A DNA stretch of 64,000 nt, from assembly GCF_000503055.1 (NCBI RefSeq), contig NZ_AYVY01000013.1, positions 77,070 to 141,069 of the forward strand. The letters are read 5' to 3'. The DNA comes from Mesorhizobium sp. LSHC420B00 (GTDB lineage: Bacteria > Pseudomonadota > Alphaproteobacteria > Rhizobiales > Rhizobiaceae). A program made the position numbers and the translations under genes. Shown piece by piece: positions 24,976-34,669 of the stretch; position 1 is the stretch's first letter; every line of letters begins with the position of its first letter. The notes beneath the pieces were generated by a model. The model searched no databases, had not been told where the DNA came from, and worked only from the letters and a program-made list of their open reading frames with translations.

Positions 24976-26433
24976 ATGCTTCAGAAAACCAGCCATTTCA
25001 TGCGGCAGGCCAATCTCATCAATGGCGAATGGGTGCAGGCCGATTCAGGCCAGACGGTCGACGTCAACAACCCTGCCACCGGCCTCAAGATCGGCACCGT
25101 GCCGAAGTCGGGCAAGGCCGAGACCCGCCGCGCCATCGAGGCCGCCGACGCTGCCTTCAAGACATGGCGCAAGACCACCGCGCTCGAACGCTCGAAGCTG
25201 TTGCGCAAGCTGCACGACGCGATGATGGACAATCAGGACGTGCTGGCCGAACTGCTGACCATCGAGCAGGGCAAGTCGCTGTTCGAATCGAAGGGCGAGA
25301 TCGGCTCGGCCGCGTCCTACATATTGTGGTTCGCCGAAGAGGGCCGCCGCACCTATGGCGACGTCGTTCCGTCACCCTGGGCGGACCGCCGCATCCTGGT
25401 GACCAAGGAGTCGGTCGGCGTCATCGCCGCCATCACGCCATGGAATTTTCCATCCTCGATGCTGGCCCGCAAGCTCGGCCCGGCGCTTGCCGCCGGCTGC
25501 ACGGCCGTGGTCAAGCCGGCGTCGCAGACGCCTTATTCCGGGCTTGCCTGGGGCGCGCTTGCCGAAGAAGTCGGCTTCCCCAAAGGCGTGATCAACATCC
25601 TGACCGGCGTCGCCGGCGAGATCGGCGACGAGATCTGTGCCAATCCGCTGGTCAAGAAGATCACCTTCACCGGCTCGACCGAGGTCGGCAAGATCCTGAT
25701 CCAGAAGTCGTCGGTGACCGTCAAGAAAGTGTCGATGGAGCTCGGCGGCAATGCGCCGTTCATCGTTTTCGACGACGCCGATCTCGATCGGGCCGTCGCT
25801 GGCGCCATCACCGCCAAATACCGCAATTCCGGCCAGACCTGCGTCTGCACCAACCGCTTCCTGGTGCAGGCCGGCATCTATGACCGGTTCGTCGAAAAGC
25901 TGGCTACTGCGAGCAACGGGCTGAAGGTCGGTTCCGGCCTCGAAGACGGTGTCCAGCAGGGACCGCTGATCGATGAGAAGGCGGTGGAGAAGGTCGAGGA
26001 GCTGATTGCCGACGCTACTGCCAAAGGCGGCAAGATCGTCGCCGGCGGCAAGCGCCACGCGCTCGGCGGCTCGTTCTTCCAGCCGACGGTGATCGCCAAT
26101 GCCACGCCGAAGATGCGCTTCATGAAGGAAGAAATCTTTGGCCCGGTGGCGCCGGTGTTCAAGTTCGAGACCGAGGAAGAGGCCGTAGGACTCGCCAACG
26201 ATACCGAGTTCGGGCTGGCCGCCTATTTCTACACCGGCGATCTCGGCCGCGCCTTCCGGGTCATGGAAGGGTTGAAATACGGCATGGTCGGGGTCAATGA
26301 AGGGCTCATCACCACGCCTGAGGCGCCGTTCGGCGGCGTCAAGGAATCGGGCCTCGGCAAGGAAGGCGGCCATCAGGGCATCGAGGATTATCTCGACACC
26401 AAATATGTCTGCATCGGCGGACTTGGTCTCTAG
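24976..26433 (+). CDS. gabD: NAD(P)-dependent succinate-semialdehyde dehydrogenase-like
   Basis: A 485-residue aldehyde dehydrogenase. Motifs: TPWNFPSSMLARKLGPALAA, FTGSTEVGKIL (cofactor), catalytic Glu255 in MELGGNAPF and Cys289 in GQTCVCTNRF. The extra Cys two residues after the nucleophile and PFGGVKESGLGKEGG are typical of GabD-type enzymes, which oxidise succinate semialdehyde to succinate in GABA breakdown. GGAGG sits before the ATG at 24976. One continuous frame extends upstream through the transporter gene, but this is a shadow, not a fusion. Exact substrate is inferred. Confidence 0.88.
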   Translation: MLQKTSHFMRQANLINGEWVQADSGQTVDVNNPATGLKIGTVPKSGKAETRRAIEAADAAFKTWRKTTALERSKLLRKLHDAMMDNQDVLAELLTIEQGKSLFESKGEIGSAASYILWFAEEGRRTYGDVVPSPWADRRILVTKESVGVIAAITPWNFPSSMLARKLGPALAAGCTAVVKPASQTPYSGLAWGALAEEVGFPKGVINILTGVAGEIGDEICANPLVKKITFTGSTEVGKILIQKSSVTVKKVSMELGGNAPFIVFDDADLDRAVAGAITAKYRNSGQTCVCTNRFLVQAGIYDRFVEKLATASNGLKVGSGLEDGVQQGPLIDEKAVEKVEELIADATAKGGKIVAGGKRHALGGSFFQPTVIANATPKMRFMKEEIFGPVAPVFKFETEEEAVGLANDTEFGLAAYFYTGDLGRAFRVMEGLKYGMVGVNEGLITTPEAPFGGVKESGLGKEGGHQGIEDYLDTKYVCIGGLGL

Positions 26434-26518
26434 AAGCCTCATACGGTAATACCGAAAACGATCCTGGGCCGCTTCGGAAAGGCCAGGCTGGCGTCGATCG
26501 AGCAACGAACTTGCGAGC

Positions 26519-27544
26519 ATGGCGATGAAGGACGGCGAGGTTTTCGGCACGACGCAGGCGGGCGAGGAAGTCCGCCGTTTCACCATCCGTGGCGGCGGCC
26601 TTACCGCCAACATTATCGGCCTGGGCGCGATCATCCAGGATCTGCACCTGGCCGGGCACGAGGCGCCATTGGTGCTCGGGTATGATCGTTTCCAGTACTA
26701 TGAGACGGATAAGGCCTTCTTCGGCACTGTCGTCGGGCGCTACGCCAACCGTATCCGCGACGGCCGCTTTACGCTTGCCGGCAAACGCTACCAGACCGAG
26801 CGCAATTTCCTCGAAAAGCATACGCTGCATGGCGGTTCGCAAGGTTTTTCGCGACGAGCCTGGGCGGTTTCGCTGCATGGCAGGGATTTTGTCACGCTGA
26901 CCCTGCATGACCCCGACGGCACGATGGGCTTTCCCGGCGCGCTCGACGTGACCTGCACCTACCGGCTGAAGATCCCCGGCACGCTCAGCATCGAACTGAC
27001 CGCCACCTGCGAGGAGCCGACGCTCTGCAACCTCACCCAGCATTCCTATTTCAACCTGGATGACGGCGGCGCCGGCGACATTCTCGACCACCGGCTGATG
27101 CTGAATGCCGGCGCCTATATTCCTGTCGACGCCGATTTGATTCCGACAGGCACGGTCAAGCCGGTCGACGGCACACCTTTCGACTTTCGCCAGGCGCGGC
27201 CGCTGCGCATGGAGACCGAGGGCGAACAGCTCCCCTACGACCAGAATTTCTGCCTTGCCTCGACGCGCGGGCCGCTGAAGCAGGCATCATGGGCGCAAGG
27301 CGCGAATTCCGGCGTCGAGATGGAGCTCTGGACCACCGAGCCGGGCGTGCAGCTCTATACCGGCCAGTATCTGGCGCCGTCTTCGCCTGGTTTGGGCGGC
27401 CGCCAGTACAAGCCTTTTTCAGGCTTCTGCCTGGAACCGCAAATCTGGCCGGATGCGCCCAACCGGCCGTATTTCCCGCAAGCCACGCTGTGGCCGGGCC
27501 AGATCTACCATCACGTGACGGAATACCGGTTTAGGCTGCCTTAG
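26519..27544 (+). CDS. galM: Aldose 1-epimerase
   Basis: A 341-residue mutarotase that interconverts alpha and beta anomers of aldoses. Signature segments include GRYANRIRDGRF, the His-bearing HTLHGGSQGFSRRAW, TQHSYFNLD with the second catalytic His, and the C-terminal GFCLEPQIWPDAPNRPYFP holding the catalytic Glu. Length is normal for GalM. It follows gabD by 85 bases but is probably functionally independent. No obvious strong ribosome-binding site precedes the ATG. Confidence 0.92.
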   Translation: MAMKDGEVFGTTQAGEEVRRFTIRGGGLTANIIGLGAIIQDLHLAGHEAPLVLGYDRFQYYETDKAFFGTVVGRYANRIRDGRFTLAGKRYQTERNFLEKHTLHGGSQGFSRRAWAVSLHGRDFVTLTLHDPDGTMGFPGALDVTCTYRLKIPGTLSIELTATCEEPTLCNLTQHSYFNLDDGGAGDILDHRLMLNAGAYIPVDADLIPTGTVKPVDGTPFDFRQARPLRMETEGEQLPYDQNFCLASTRGPLKQASWAQGANSGVEMELWTTEPGVQLYTGQYLAPSSPGLGGRQYKPFSGFCLEPQIWPDAPNRPYFPQATLWPGQIYHHVTEYRFRLP

Positions 27545-27991
27545 GGCATGACCCCCGGAAACCGGCATGGTTTTGCTGCGCTGACCTCCGGTTCGGAAAG
27601 GATCATGCAAATTCAAAGTGTTATAGCGTCCTTTGCGCGTCCAATGACGCGCGGCGCTCTGGAGTCAAAACGCAATCACTCTGAACGACTGACTTCGAAC
27701 CCTCTCGGACCTTTGACGCCGAGAGCCCTGACGACGCAAGTTGACCCTGAGCTGCCCTTCGTCAGCCCATTTCACTGCGCGATAGCCGACATTCGCGGCA
27801 CTCGGCACTGACCCCTTGCTGACTTCTCCAAGACGAGCCCCAAGCGCAAGTCGTGGCCCCAGTGGGGACAATCGACAGGCGCGATCACCCTATGTAGCTG
27901 CTTGGCGATCGAGCCTCGAAGTCAACCTGATAGACTTTTGAAATGGGCGGCATAAAATTCGCTTTTCTGCTTTCAATGAAAGCAACGCGAA
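27545..27991. other. Intergenic region with palindromic repeats
   Basis: About 447 bases. It contains a palindrome at 27546-27608 and, just after it, GTTATAGCGTCCTTTGCGCG with a pairing GACGCGCGGCGCT (27615-27660), another common rhizobial repeat type. The remainder, up to the adenylate cyclase gene, shows no convincing gene on either strand. Confidence 0.5.
27546..27608. repeat. Rhizobial-type palindrome after galM
   Basis: GCATGA (27546-27551) pairs with TCATGC (27603-27608); the interior contains CCGGAAACCGG and CCGGTTCGG, which can also pair. The pattern GCATGA..CCGAAA..TTTCGG..TCATGC recurs at 15025-15065 and resembles palindromes widespread in rhizobial intergenic DNA. Confidence 0.55.
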
Positions 27992-29728
27992 ATGGCCGAA
28001 GAACGCGCCCAACGCCGCCTTGCCGCCATATTGGCTGCCGACGTGGTGGGCTACAGTCGACTTCTGGACCTGGACGAGCAAGGAACGTTGGCCGCTTTAA
28101 GGAGGACGAGGAAGGAAATCCTCGAACCACTCGTCCGCGACCGTCATGGCCGTATTGTGAAAGTGATGGGTGATGGCGTTCTGGTCGAGTTCGGAAGCGC
28201 GGTGAACGCCGTGTCATGCGCCGTGGACCTTCAGAAGCGGATGGCGGCCGCAAACGAGGGTGTGACCGCCGACCGGAGAATCTACCTGCATATCGGCATC
28301 AATCTGGGCGATGTCGTTGTCGAGGACGGCGATCTGTTCGGCGACGGCGTCATTGTCGCAGTGCGGCTCCAGGCAATGGCCGGGGCAGGAGATGTCTGTG
28401 TGTCCGGCAGCGTCTACGACCAAGTCAAGCGGAAGCTCGATTGCGGCTTCGACGAACTTGGTCCGCAAGCGATCAAGAACGTCACCGAACCAGTGTCTGT
28501 CTACCGGATCCGGCTGTCGACCGCATCGGACGATGGCGGGCTCGCGGAGAAAGCGCCTCTGCAGCTCCCCGCCAAGCCCTCCATTGCCGTCCTGCCCTTT
28601 ACGAACATGAGCAATGATCCGGAGCAGGAGGCATTTGTCGATGGCCTCACCGAAGACTTGATCACGGATCTGTCGAGGACAAGCGAGTTGTTCGTCATCG
28701 CCAGCAACTCGGCATTTGCATACAAAGGCAGGCACGTGGATGTGCGTCGCATCGCGCGAGAACTGGGAGTTCGCCATCTTCTTGAAGGTAGTGCACGGCG
28801 GGCCGCTGGACGGGTGCGTATCAACGCCCAACTGATCGACGCGATCGCGGGTGACCACCTTTGGGCCGAAAGATTCGACCGGAGCCTAGAAGATATCTTC
28901 GCCGTTCAGGACGAGGTGACCGGCAAGATTGTCGAGGCTCTGGTTGGCCGCCTGACCACCGCGCCGGCGCGCAACAGACCGAGCAACCTGGAGGCCTATG
29001 ATCTCTGTGTGCGTGCCCGGGCCCTTGGCCTGCAAACGGCGCTCACCGCGAAAGAGGCCATTTTGCTGCTGAACCGGGCAATCGCGCTCGACCCGGAATA
29101 CGCGGAGGCGCACCGTTGGCTGGCACTCAACCTCTGGCTGGGCTGGGAGTTCTGGGACGAACCGATGGACCCCAACCGCGCAAGAGCGCTCGCCGAAGCA
29201 CAGCTGGCGGTCGAACTCGACCCGAACGACGCCGGGAACAGATGGGTATTGGGCGTCATATTGGGACATGAGAGTCGCTGGGTGGAATCGGATGCCGAAT
29301 TCGATGCTGCCCACGAGCTGGACCCCAACCACGCCGACGCTTGGGCGATGCGGGCCGAGTTGACGACTGAAAAGGGGCGACCTGCCGAAGCCATAGAGCA
29401 GGTCCGCAGGGCACTGCGACTCAACCCTCACCCGCCCGGTTGGTATTATTGGATGTTGGGCCAGGCCCAATATGCCATGGGCGACTACGAATCCGCGATC
29501 CAAACGCTGCGCAGGCCCGAAACCTATCGCACGACTTCACGACGCCTGCTTGCAGCAAGCCTTGCGCAACTTGGCCGTTTGGAGGAAGCGCGCTGGGAGG
29601 CGAAAATGTTCATGATAAGCAATCCGCACTTCACTATCCGGCACTGGTCGGATTCGCAGCCATTCCCAGCCGAAGACGTGCGCCGGCATATCGTGGAAGG
29701 TTATCGCATGGCGGGGCTGCCAGAATGA
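27992..29728 (+). CDS. Class III adenylate/guanylate cyclase with TPR domain
   Basis: A 578-residue protein. The N-terminal cyclase homology domain (about 1-180) has the metal-binding Asp motif AAILAADVVGYSRL and VKVMGDGVLVEF with the second Asp, plus INLGDVVVEDGDLFGDGV. A TolB-like segment (PSIAVLPFTNMSNDPEQEAF) links to a C-terminal TPR region (about 330-560). This architecture is highly expanded in Mesorhizobium and Bradyrhizobium; it would make cAMP in response to an unknown protein-protein or metabolic signal. No membrane segment is visible. Confidence 0.92.
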   Translation: MAEERAQRRLAAILAADVVGYSRLLDLDEQGTLAALRRTRKEILEPLVRDRHGRIVKVMGDGVLVEFGSAVNAVSCAVDLQKRMAAANEGVTADRRIYLHIGINLGDVVVEDGDLFGDGVIVAVRLQAMAGAGDVCVSGSVYDQVKRKLDCGFDELGPQAIKNVTEPVSVYRIRLSTASDDGGLAEKAPLQLPAKPSIAVLPFTNMSNDPEQEAFVDGLTEDLITDLSRTSELFVIASNSAFAYKGRHVDVRRIARELGVRHLLEGSARRAAGRVRINAQLIDAIAGDHLWAERFDRSLEDIFAVQDEVTGKIVEALVGRLTTAPARNRPSNLEAYDLCVRARALGLQTALTAKEAILLLNRAIALDPEYAEAHRWLALNLWLGWEFWDEPMDPNRARALAEAQLAVELDPNDAGNRWVLGVILGHESRWVESDAEFDAAHELDPNHADAWAMRAELTTEKGRPAEAIEQVRRALRLNPHPPGWYYWMLGQAQYAMGDYESAIQTLRRPETYRTTSRRLLAASLAQLGRLEEARWEAKMFMISNPHFTIRHWSDSQPFPAEDVRRHIVEGYRMAGLPE

Positions 29729-29861
29729 CTGTCATTGGTTATACCTTCGGCCTGCTGTCGACAGGCGTCCCAAGGCTGCCGCAGCAGCGAACATTTTGGT
29801 CTTCTGACGGAACGAAATTCGCCATATCGTGCGTTTGTTTCGCCTCATGGTGTGCTTGAAC

Positions 29862-30398
29862 ATGGCCAGTGAAGACTTTCGGCACCGGATAGCGCGACGC
29901 GAGGACCTCGCCTCCATGATTGCGCTCATGGATGCAGCGATCTCCGAACTCCAGAAACCGTTTCTCGACGATGACCAGATCCGATCCAGCCGCGCAATCA
30001 TGGGGCTGGACACGCAGCTTGTCGATGATGGCACCTATTTCGTCGTGGAGCACGCCGGCGTCCTGGCAGGCTGCGGTGGCTGGAGCCGGCGCACGACCAT
30101 GTATGGTGGTGATCAGTCACCGGGACGCAACGCGGCACTGCTTGATCCAGCCACGGACGCGGCGCGTATCAGAGCCATGTATACGCATCCGGACTTTGTC
30201 CGGCGAGGCGTCGGCCGCCTTATCCTTTCGCTGTGTGAACGTGCCGCTAAGGCTGAGGGCTTCCGCCGTGCCGATCTGGCAGCCACGATGGCAGGAGAGC
30301 CGCTCTATCGAGCCTGCGGCTACCAACCCGCCGAGAAATTCGTCGATGACCGTGGCGGCGCTCCGGTTCCGATCCTGATGATGAGCAAGACGCTCTGA
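29862..30398 (+). CDS. GNAT-family N-acetyltransferase
   Basis: A 178-residue acetyltransferase. The acetyl-CoA-binding motif A is MYTHPDFVRRGVGRLILSLC (R/QxxGxG/A form), preceded by the beta-strand segment FVVEHAGVLAGCGGW and followed by LYRACGYQPAEKF. The acceptor cannot be predicted. The frame is open from 29829; the ATG at 29862 gives MASEDFRHRIARREDL, a typical GNAT N-terminus. It lies 133 bases after the cyclase gene. Confidence 0.88.
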   Translation: MASEDFRHRIARREDLASMIALMDAAISELQKPFLDDDQIRSSRAIMGLDTQLVDDGTYFVVEHAGVLAGCGGWSRRTTMYGGDQSPGRNAALLDPATDAARIRAMYTHPDFVRRGVGRLILSLCERAAKAEGFRRADLAATMAGEPLYRACGYQPAEKFVDDRGGAPVPILMMSKTL

Positions 30399-30897
30399 GC
30401 TACGCTCAAAGGCCACTCGCTCGCGGCCGGCACTCGCTCCGGCCAGTATGGCAGGAGGAGGATGCTGGAGATTGAACCAGGCCATCTCGAACGAAACAGT
30501 ACTTCGCCTGTACTTCCGCTCCATGGTCGAGTCGCGACCGACGTGGGGGTTTTCGGGAACGTCTCGAGATGGCGCATGTGGTCGGGTGGCGCGTTGAGTT
30601 TAACCGGATCAAACGACCATCCGCTTCGGGTCCGCATCAGGTCGTAGCGAGAACGAGCGCAATGCTGAAGCGCCATGATTGTCAGCAAATGGCGCTCTGT
30701 GCTCATTCCCGCCGACTAATTCAAACGGCAAGTTCCGCCCATCTGGGCCATTGGCGGCAGCCAGTCTGATTGAGTTTTGACCCTAATCCTCAAACGCCGC
30801 CCTCAGCGTTTCGAACGTCGCAAACACGCCCAATGCAGCGCCCTCGGGATTCTTGGTCGGTGGCAGAGCTTCAGCTATCCGGCGCACCAAGGTCGTC
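30399..30897. other. Intergenic region with recombination remnant
   Basis: About 499 bases between the acetyltransferase and the phosphorylase gene (convergent). Frames here are unconvincing. The right end (30789-30893) carries a chimeric remnant listed separately. I see nothing else identifiable. Confidence 0.5.
30789..30893 (-). pseudogene. Chimeric remnant: tetR-like fragment fused to a kinase-like 3' end
   Basis: On the minus strand 30891-30819 is closely similar to the tetR gene at 37040-37115: it reads RIAEALPPTKNPEGAALGVF where the intact gene reads QIADALPPTNDPEGVALGVF. At the junction the frame continues FETLRAAFED-stop, matching the C-terminal FETLRAAFE of the sugar kinase encoded at 40048-40977. 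The fragment lacks any HTH domain and abuts the phosphorylase stop codon. It is the scar of a rearrangement. Confidence 0.6.
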
Positions 30898-31818
30898 TCA
30901 GAACCGGCTGGAGCGTTCTTTCGGCTGAGGCGACTTCAAGCCGTGACAGGAGCATTCCGGATCAGCGGGAAGTCGCGCGGCGGTCTCCAGCGCGACCCGC
31001 GAGGCTGTCATGGAGAGACTGGGCAGCACGTCCTCCTGCAGCAATTTCTGGCGATTGCGATCCATATAGTCGTTGAAGCCCGCCGTCACGAATGCGCAAG
31101 GCACGAAACACGCGCCGATCTCGCGCGACAAGGTCGCCTCAGGGGCGATGGAATGGTTGAGGACATCCGCACCCATGCCCCGATACGCCAAGGCTTCGGC
31201 TGGCGTTGTCAGTCGGGGCCCATAACAATGGGCAGCCACCAACTGCTGTTCGATGCCGTAAACGCGGCATTCGGCTGGCCAATGACGGCGGGCCGTTTCG
31301 ACCAGAACCGCCGCACATCTTGGACACACGATTTGCTTGCCCGAACAGTCAAAGCTCTGGCGGTCAGGAAGCAGTGAAAACGGGGTCTGCGTCAGTTCAA
31401 TGATGTCGGCGGTCACCACCATGTCGCCCGGCTGGATCGCCTTGTTGACGGCGCCTACAGTCGAGCAGGCGAGAACTTGCCGTACACCCGCCCGCATCAA
31501 TACCCAGAACGCGCGGCGATGGCAGGAATGGTCGATACGGTCGCGGGGATTGCCGTGCGAATACATGCACAACGCACGTTTTGCTCTCCCTTCGGCTGTG
31601 ATGGACGCATCGAACTCGAGCAGCTTCCAGTTGTCGGTACGACCGAAAGGCGTTTCAAAACTCATGTCGCGCCGCAACGTGCGCACACCATCGAATTCGA
31701 CATCTTCCGGGAAGGCAAGCCCCCAGTTTGCCGACCCGGTGATGATGGCCAACCCTACCTGAGGGATGTCCGTCGAATGATCCGTCAGATCGTCGGCTGC
31801 ATGGTGATTGGTGGGCAT
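30898..31818 (-). CDS. Methylthioadenosine/purine nucleoside phosphorylase-like protein
   Basis: A 306-residue member of the PNP/MTAP family, which cleaves 5'-methylthioadenosine or nucleosides with phosphate. Family pattern: GLAIITGSANWGLAFPEDVE, FDGV, the phosphate and purine segments MYSHGNPRDRIDHS, VLACSTVGAVNKAIQPGDMV and DIIELTQTPFSLLP. MTAP usually has HG.GH and N.RAN; the HGNPRD and CHRRAF here are variants, so substrate is uncertain. It is the last gene of a polyamine-type ABC operon, 14 bases after the second permease. The C-terminal tail may have been altered by the adjacent tetR remnant. Confidence 0.8.
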   Translation of the reverse strand: MPTNHHAADDLTDHSTDIPQVGLAIITGSANWGLAFPEDVEFDGVRTLRRDMSFETPFGRTDNWKLLEFDASITAEGRAKRALCMYSHGNPRDRIDHSCHRRAFWVLMRAGVRQVLACSTVGAVNKAIQPGDMVVTADIIELTQTPFSLLPDRQSFDCSGKQIVCPRCAAVLVETARRHWPAECRVYGIEQQLVAAHCYGPRLTTPAEALAYRGMGADVLNHSIAPEATLSREIGACFVPCAFVTAGFNDYMDRNRQKLLQEDVLPSLSMTASRVALETAARLPADPECSCHGLKSPQPKERSSRF

Positions 31819-31832
31819 GTTTCCAGTCTCGG

Positions 31833-32624
31833 TCAGGATTTTTGGCGAAGGGTCACAATCAGGACCACGGCCACGACGATGACGGTCCACAATGTCGAGA
31901 TCGCCGCAATGGTCGGATCGATCTGATCGCGCAGCGACAGGAACATAAGCTTCGGCATCGTGCTGTTGCGACCGCTTGCGATGAAGATCGAAATCACAGA
32001 CTCGTCGAGCGAAGTCAGGAACGCCATCAATGTCGCCGACAGCAAGCTGATCCGAAGTTGCGGAACGATTATTCCGCCAATGGCTCTGGCCCAGTTTGCA
32101 CCGAGGCTGCGCGCCGCCTGGACCTGGTTCCAGTCAAAACGGGCGAGAGCCGGCAGCAACACAATGCAGGCGACCGGAACGGCCAGCACCACATGTCCGA
32201 CCAGCACACCGAATAGCGTTCCGATCAGATGTTGTGCAGCCAAGACAAAGAAGAGACCGATCGCAAGCAGGATACCCGGGGTGATCGAGGGGGTTAGCAG
32301 GACGCTCTGGATGATCGCAGCGGTTTTTCCGCCCAGCCGATTCATTGAAATGCAGGCGAGCAGCGCAAACGGCACCGCGATCAACGCCGTCAATGTCCCA
32401 AGGATCAAACTCGTTCTGAGCGCAGCCATCCACGTTGCCGAGCCGAAGAAGTTCTCATACCAACGCAACGAGTAGGCGTGCGGCGGAAACTCGAGGAGAT
32501 TCGACGCCGAAAAGGAAAGCGGCACCACCACGAGCGTTGGCAGCATCAGAAATGCCATGACAAGAGCGGCAAAGCTCCAGAGCAAAATGCGGGCGAGCCT
32601 GTTTTGCGGATAGGCTTCAAGCAT
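31833..32624 (-). CDS. ABC transporter permease, PotC type
   Basis: A 263-residue inner-membrane permease of the spermidine/putrescine class with six transmembrane helices. The coupling loop reads QAARSLGANWARAIGGIIVPQ (EAA motif region). FLTSLDESVISIFIASGRNS matches the DE..S..F segment of PotC/YdcV proteins. The gene overlaps the PotB-type gene by 8 bases and precedes the phosphorylase gene. Confidence 0.9.
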   Translation of the reverse strand: MLEAYPQNRLARILLWSFAALVMAFLMLPTLVVVPLSFSASNLLEFPPHAYSLRWYENFFGSATWMAALRTSLILGTLTALIAVPFALLACISMNRLGGKTAAIIQSVLLTPSITPGILLAIGLFFVLAAQHLIGTLFGVLVGHVVLAVPVACIVLLPALARFDWNQVQAARSLGANWARAIGGIIVPQLRISLLSATLMAFLTSLDESVISIFIASGRNSTMPKLMFLSLRDQIDPTIAAISTLWTVIVVAVVLIVTLRQKS

Positions 32625-33504
32625 GGGGGGCTTCCACTGTGTTCTGGGCCACCAGGCGGCGTGCCGCCAGCAACATCACACCGATCAGCGCCATAAGAAC
32701 GAGGAGCAGAATGCCCAGGACGCTCGCCGACCCCCAGTCCTGAAAGGTCGAGAGTGTACGCTCGATCCGGGTAGAGAGAGGATTTACCTTGCCGCCGCCA
32801 AGCACCGCCGGCGTGATGAAAAAACCTATGGCGTAGATGAGGACGATGATCGAACCCGAGAAGATGCCGCCCGCCGATAGCGGCAAAATGACCGTGCGGA
32901 TGACCTGCCTGAGAGTGGCTCCCATGCTCGCCGCCGCGCGAATGAGATTTGGGTCGATATCGCGCATCGCAGCATAAACCGGCAGCAGAAAGAGCGGCAG
33001 CATGTAGTGCACCATGCCGATGAGCGTTCCGGTGAAGTTGTAGACCAGCGGCAATGGCTCCGCCGTCAGGCCTGAACCGGTCAAAGCCGCGTTGATCAGG
33101 CCATCGCGCCGCAAGAGCACGAGCCAACCATAGGTACGCACCAGAATGGAGGTCCACAGCGGCAGCATGACGAACGCCATCAGCACGTTGGCCACCCTTG
33201 GTCTGACGCTGGCCAGAGCCAGCGCCAGGGGGGTGCCGAGAAGAATGCAGGCCGCCAGCGTACCCAGGGACAGTTCGAGGGTCGTGACGAGCGCCGACCA
33301 TGTCAGTCCGCTTGAAAGGACCTTCTGGTAATTGCCCACGGTGTACTCACCCGCGGTGGTCAGGAAGGACTGCCGGATGATCCAAAGGATGGGCAGTATC
33401 GCCGCCAGCCCAACGATGAACAGCGCCGGGAGCGAAAGTGAAAGAAAAAACCGCCGCTCGCGCCGTGCATCCGCAGCGAGCGCCGGATCCCGGACGACGG
33501 TCAC
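32617..33504 (-). CDS. ABC transporter permease, PotB type
   Basis: A 295-residue inner-membrane permease with six helices. It contains WTSILVRTYGWLVLLRRDGL and the EAA loop RAAASMGATLRQVIRTVILP, typical of PotB/YdcU. It overlaps the ATPase gene by 4 bases (ATGA) and the PotC-type gene by 8, showing tight translational coupling of the operon. Confidence 0.9.
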   Translation of the reverse strand: MTVVRDPALAADARRERRFFLSLSLPALFIVGLAAILPILWIIRQSFLTTAGEYTVGNYQKVLSSGLTWSALVTTLELSLGTLAACILLGTPLALALASVRPRVANVLMAFVMLPLWTSILVRTYGWLVLLRRDGLINAALTGSGLTAEPLPLVYNFTGTLIGMVHYMLPLFLLPVYAAMRDIDPNLIRAAASMGATLRQVIRTVILPLSAGGIFSGSIIVLIYAIGFFITPAVLGGGKVNPLSTRIERTLSTFQDWGSASVLGILLLVLMALIGVMLLAARRLVAQNTVEAPHA

Positions 33505-34541
33505 GCCGTCGCTCCCGGTATGGCGTGAACCTTCGCTGCTGGTGCATATGCGGTCATCCGCTGACCGGCGGCAAGCTCGGCGCAGCCGCCGGCCAGCGCT
33601 GCCGGAATGCAGACAAGAACCTCTTGCCCACCGTCAAGCGCCAGCGTCAAAAGCCAGTTTTCGCCGCGGAACGCTTTGGCGCGCAGTATTCCTTCGAGAG
33701 CCACTCCGTTTCCCCCGACGAGCTTCGCATCAAGATGGAAGCTTTCGGCGCGGATCATCAGAGTTTCGCGTGATGGTTCGGCGCCGTCGATTCTGCGTGC
33801 TGAGCCTGGCGCCACAATGTTAGCCTCGCCCATGAACTCCGCGACGAAGCGGGTCGATGGACGATCATAAATTCGCTGCGGCGTATCTATCTGCTGGATG
33901 CGGCCAGAGTTCATCACCGCAATCCGGTCAGACATAATCAGCGCTTCGCGCTGGTCATGGGTCACATAGATTGTGGTGATCCTTAGATGATCATGCAGGC
34001 GCCGGATCTCATACTGCATGGTCTCGCGCAGATTCTTGTCGAGCGCCGACAGCGGCTCGTCCATCAACATCACGCGCGGTTCGAAGACGATAGCCCGCGC
34101 CAATGCCACCCGTTGACGTTGGCCGCCGGATAGTGCGGCAACATTGCGCTCCGCCAGGCCATCCAGCTTCACGCGGGCCAAGGTATCAAGCGCCCGCTGA
34201 CGCGCCTCCGCTCTCGGTATCTTGCGCAGCACCAGCGGATACGCGACGTTCGCCAGGACATTCATGTGGGGAAACAGGGCGTAATTCTGGAATACTATGC
34301 CAATGTCTCGTTTGTTGGGCGGCAGGCGGGTGATGTCTCGATCGCCCAAGAGAAGTTTACCGGAATCCGGCCGGACAAAACCGGCCAGAGCCATGAGTAA
34401 CGTGGTCTTGCCCGATCCCGATGGCCCTAGCAGCGTGAGGAATTCGCCAGCCTGAATGTCGAGCGAAACATCATCCAGTGCGACGTAGGATCCATAAGCC
34501 TTGTGCACGCTTTCGATGGTGATCGCGAGCGACTTCATCAT
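33501..34541 (-). CDS. ABC transporter ATPase, PotA type
   Basis: A 346-residue nucleotide-binding subunit. Walker A GPSGSGKT (about 39-46), Q-loop in GIVFQNYALFPHMNV, signature LSGGQRQR, Walker B VMLMDEPLSALD and H-loop YVTHDQREA are all intact. The C-terminal 100 residues form a TOBE regulatory domain. Two adjacent ATGs (34541, 34538) follow GGAG; the second has the better spacing. It lies 128 bases after the binding-protein gene. Confidence 0.92.
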   Translation of the reverse strand: MMKSLAITIESVHKAYGSYVALDDVSLDIQAGEFLTLLGPSGSGKTTLLMALAGFVRPDSGKLLLGDRDITRLPPNKRDIGIVFQNYALFPHMNVLANVAYPLVLRKIPRAEARQRALDTLARVKLDGLAERNVAALSGGQRQRVALARAIVFEPRVMLMDEPLSALDKNLRETMQYEIRRLHDHLRITTIYVTHDQREALIMSDRIAVMNSGRIQQIDTPQRIYDRPSTRFVAEFMGEANIVAPGSARRIDGAEPSRETLMIRAESFHLDAKLVGGNGVALEGILRAKAFRGENWLLTLALDGGQEVLVCIPAALAGGCAELAAGQRMTAYAPAAKVHAIPGATA

Positions 34542-34669
34542 GTGCTCCAGCCTTAAGGCGCGTCGCCTTCGACCGGCCTCACGCGACACGCTTTAGGTTC
34601 TTGTTTTCATGCATGTTGTTGTCGCAAAACCGCTGCACACTTTTGCGCGATATGCATTAGAGCTGAGAG

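Noticed and set aside
23752-26433. Single 893-codon frame suggesting a transporter-dehydrogenase fusion
   Set aside because: The first third is the wrong frame of the AEC gene; the dehydrogenase has its own ATG with GGAGG at 24976.
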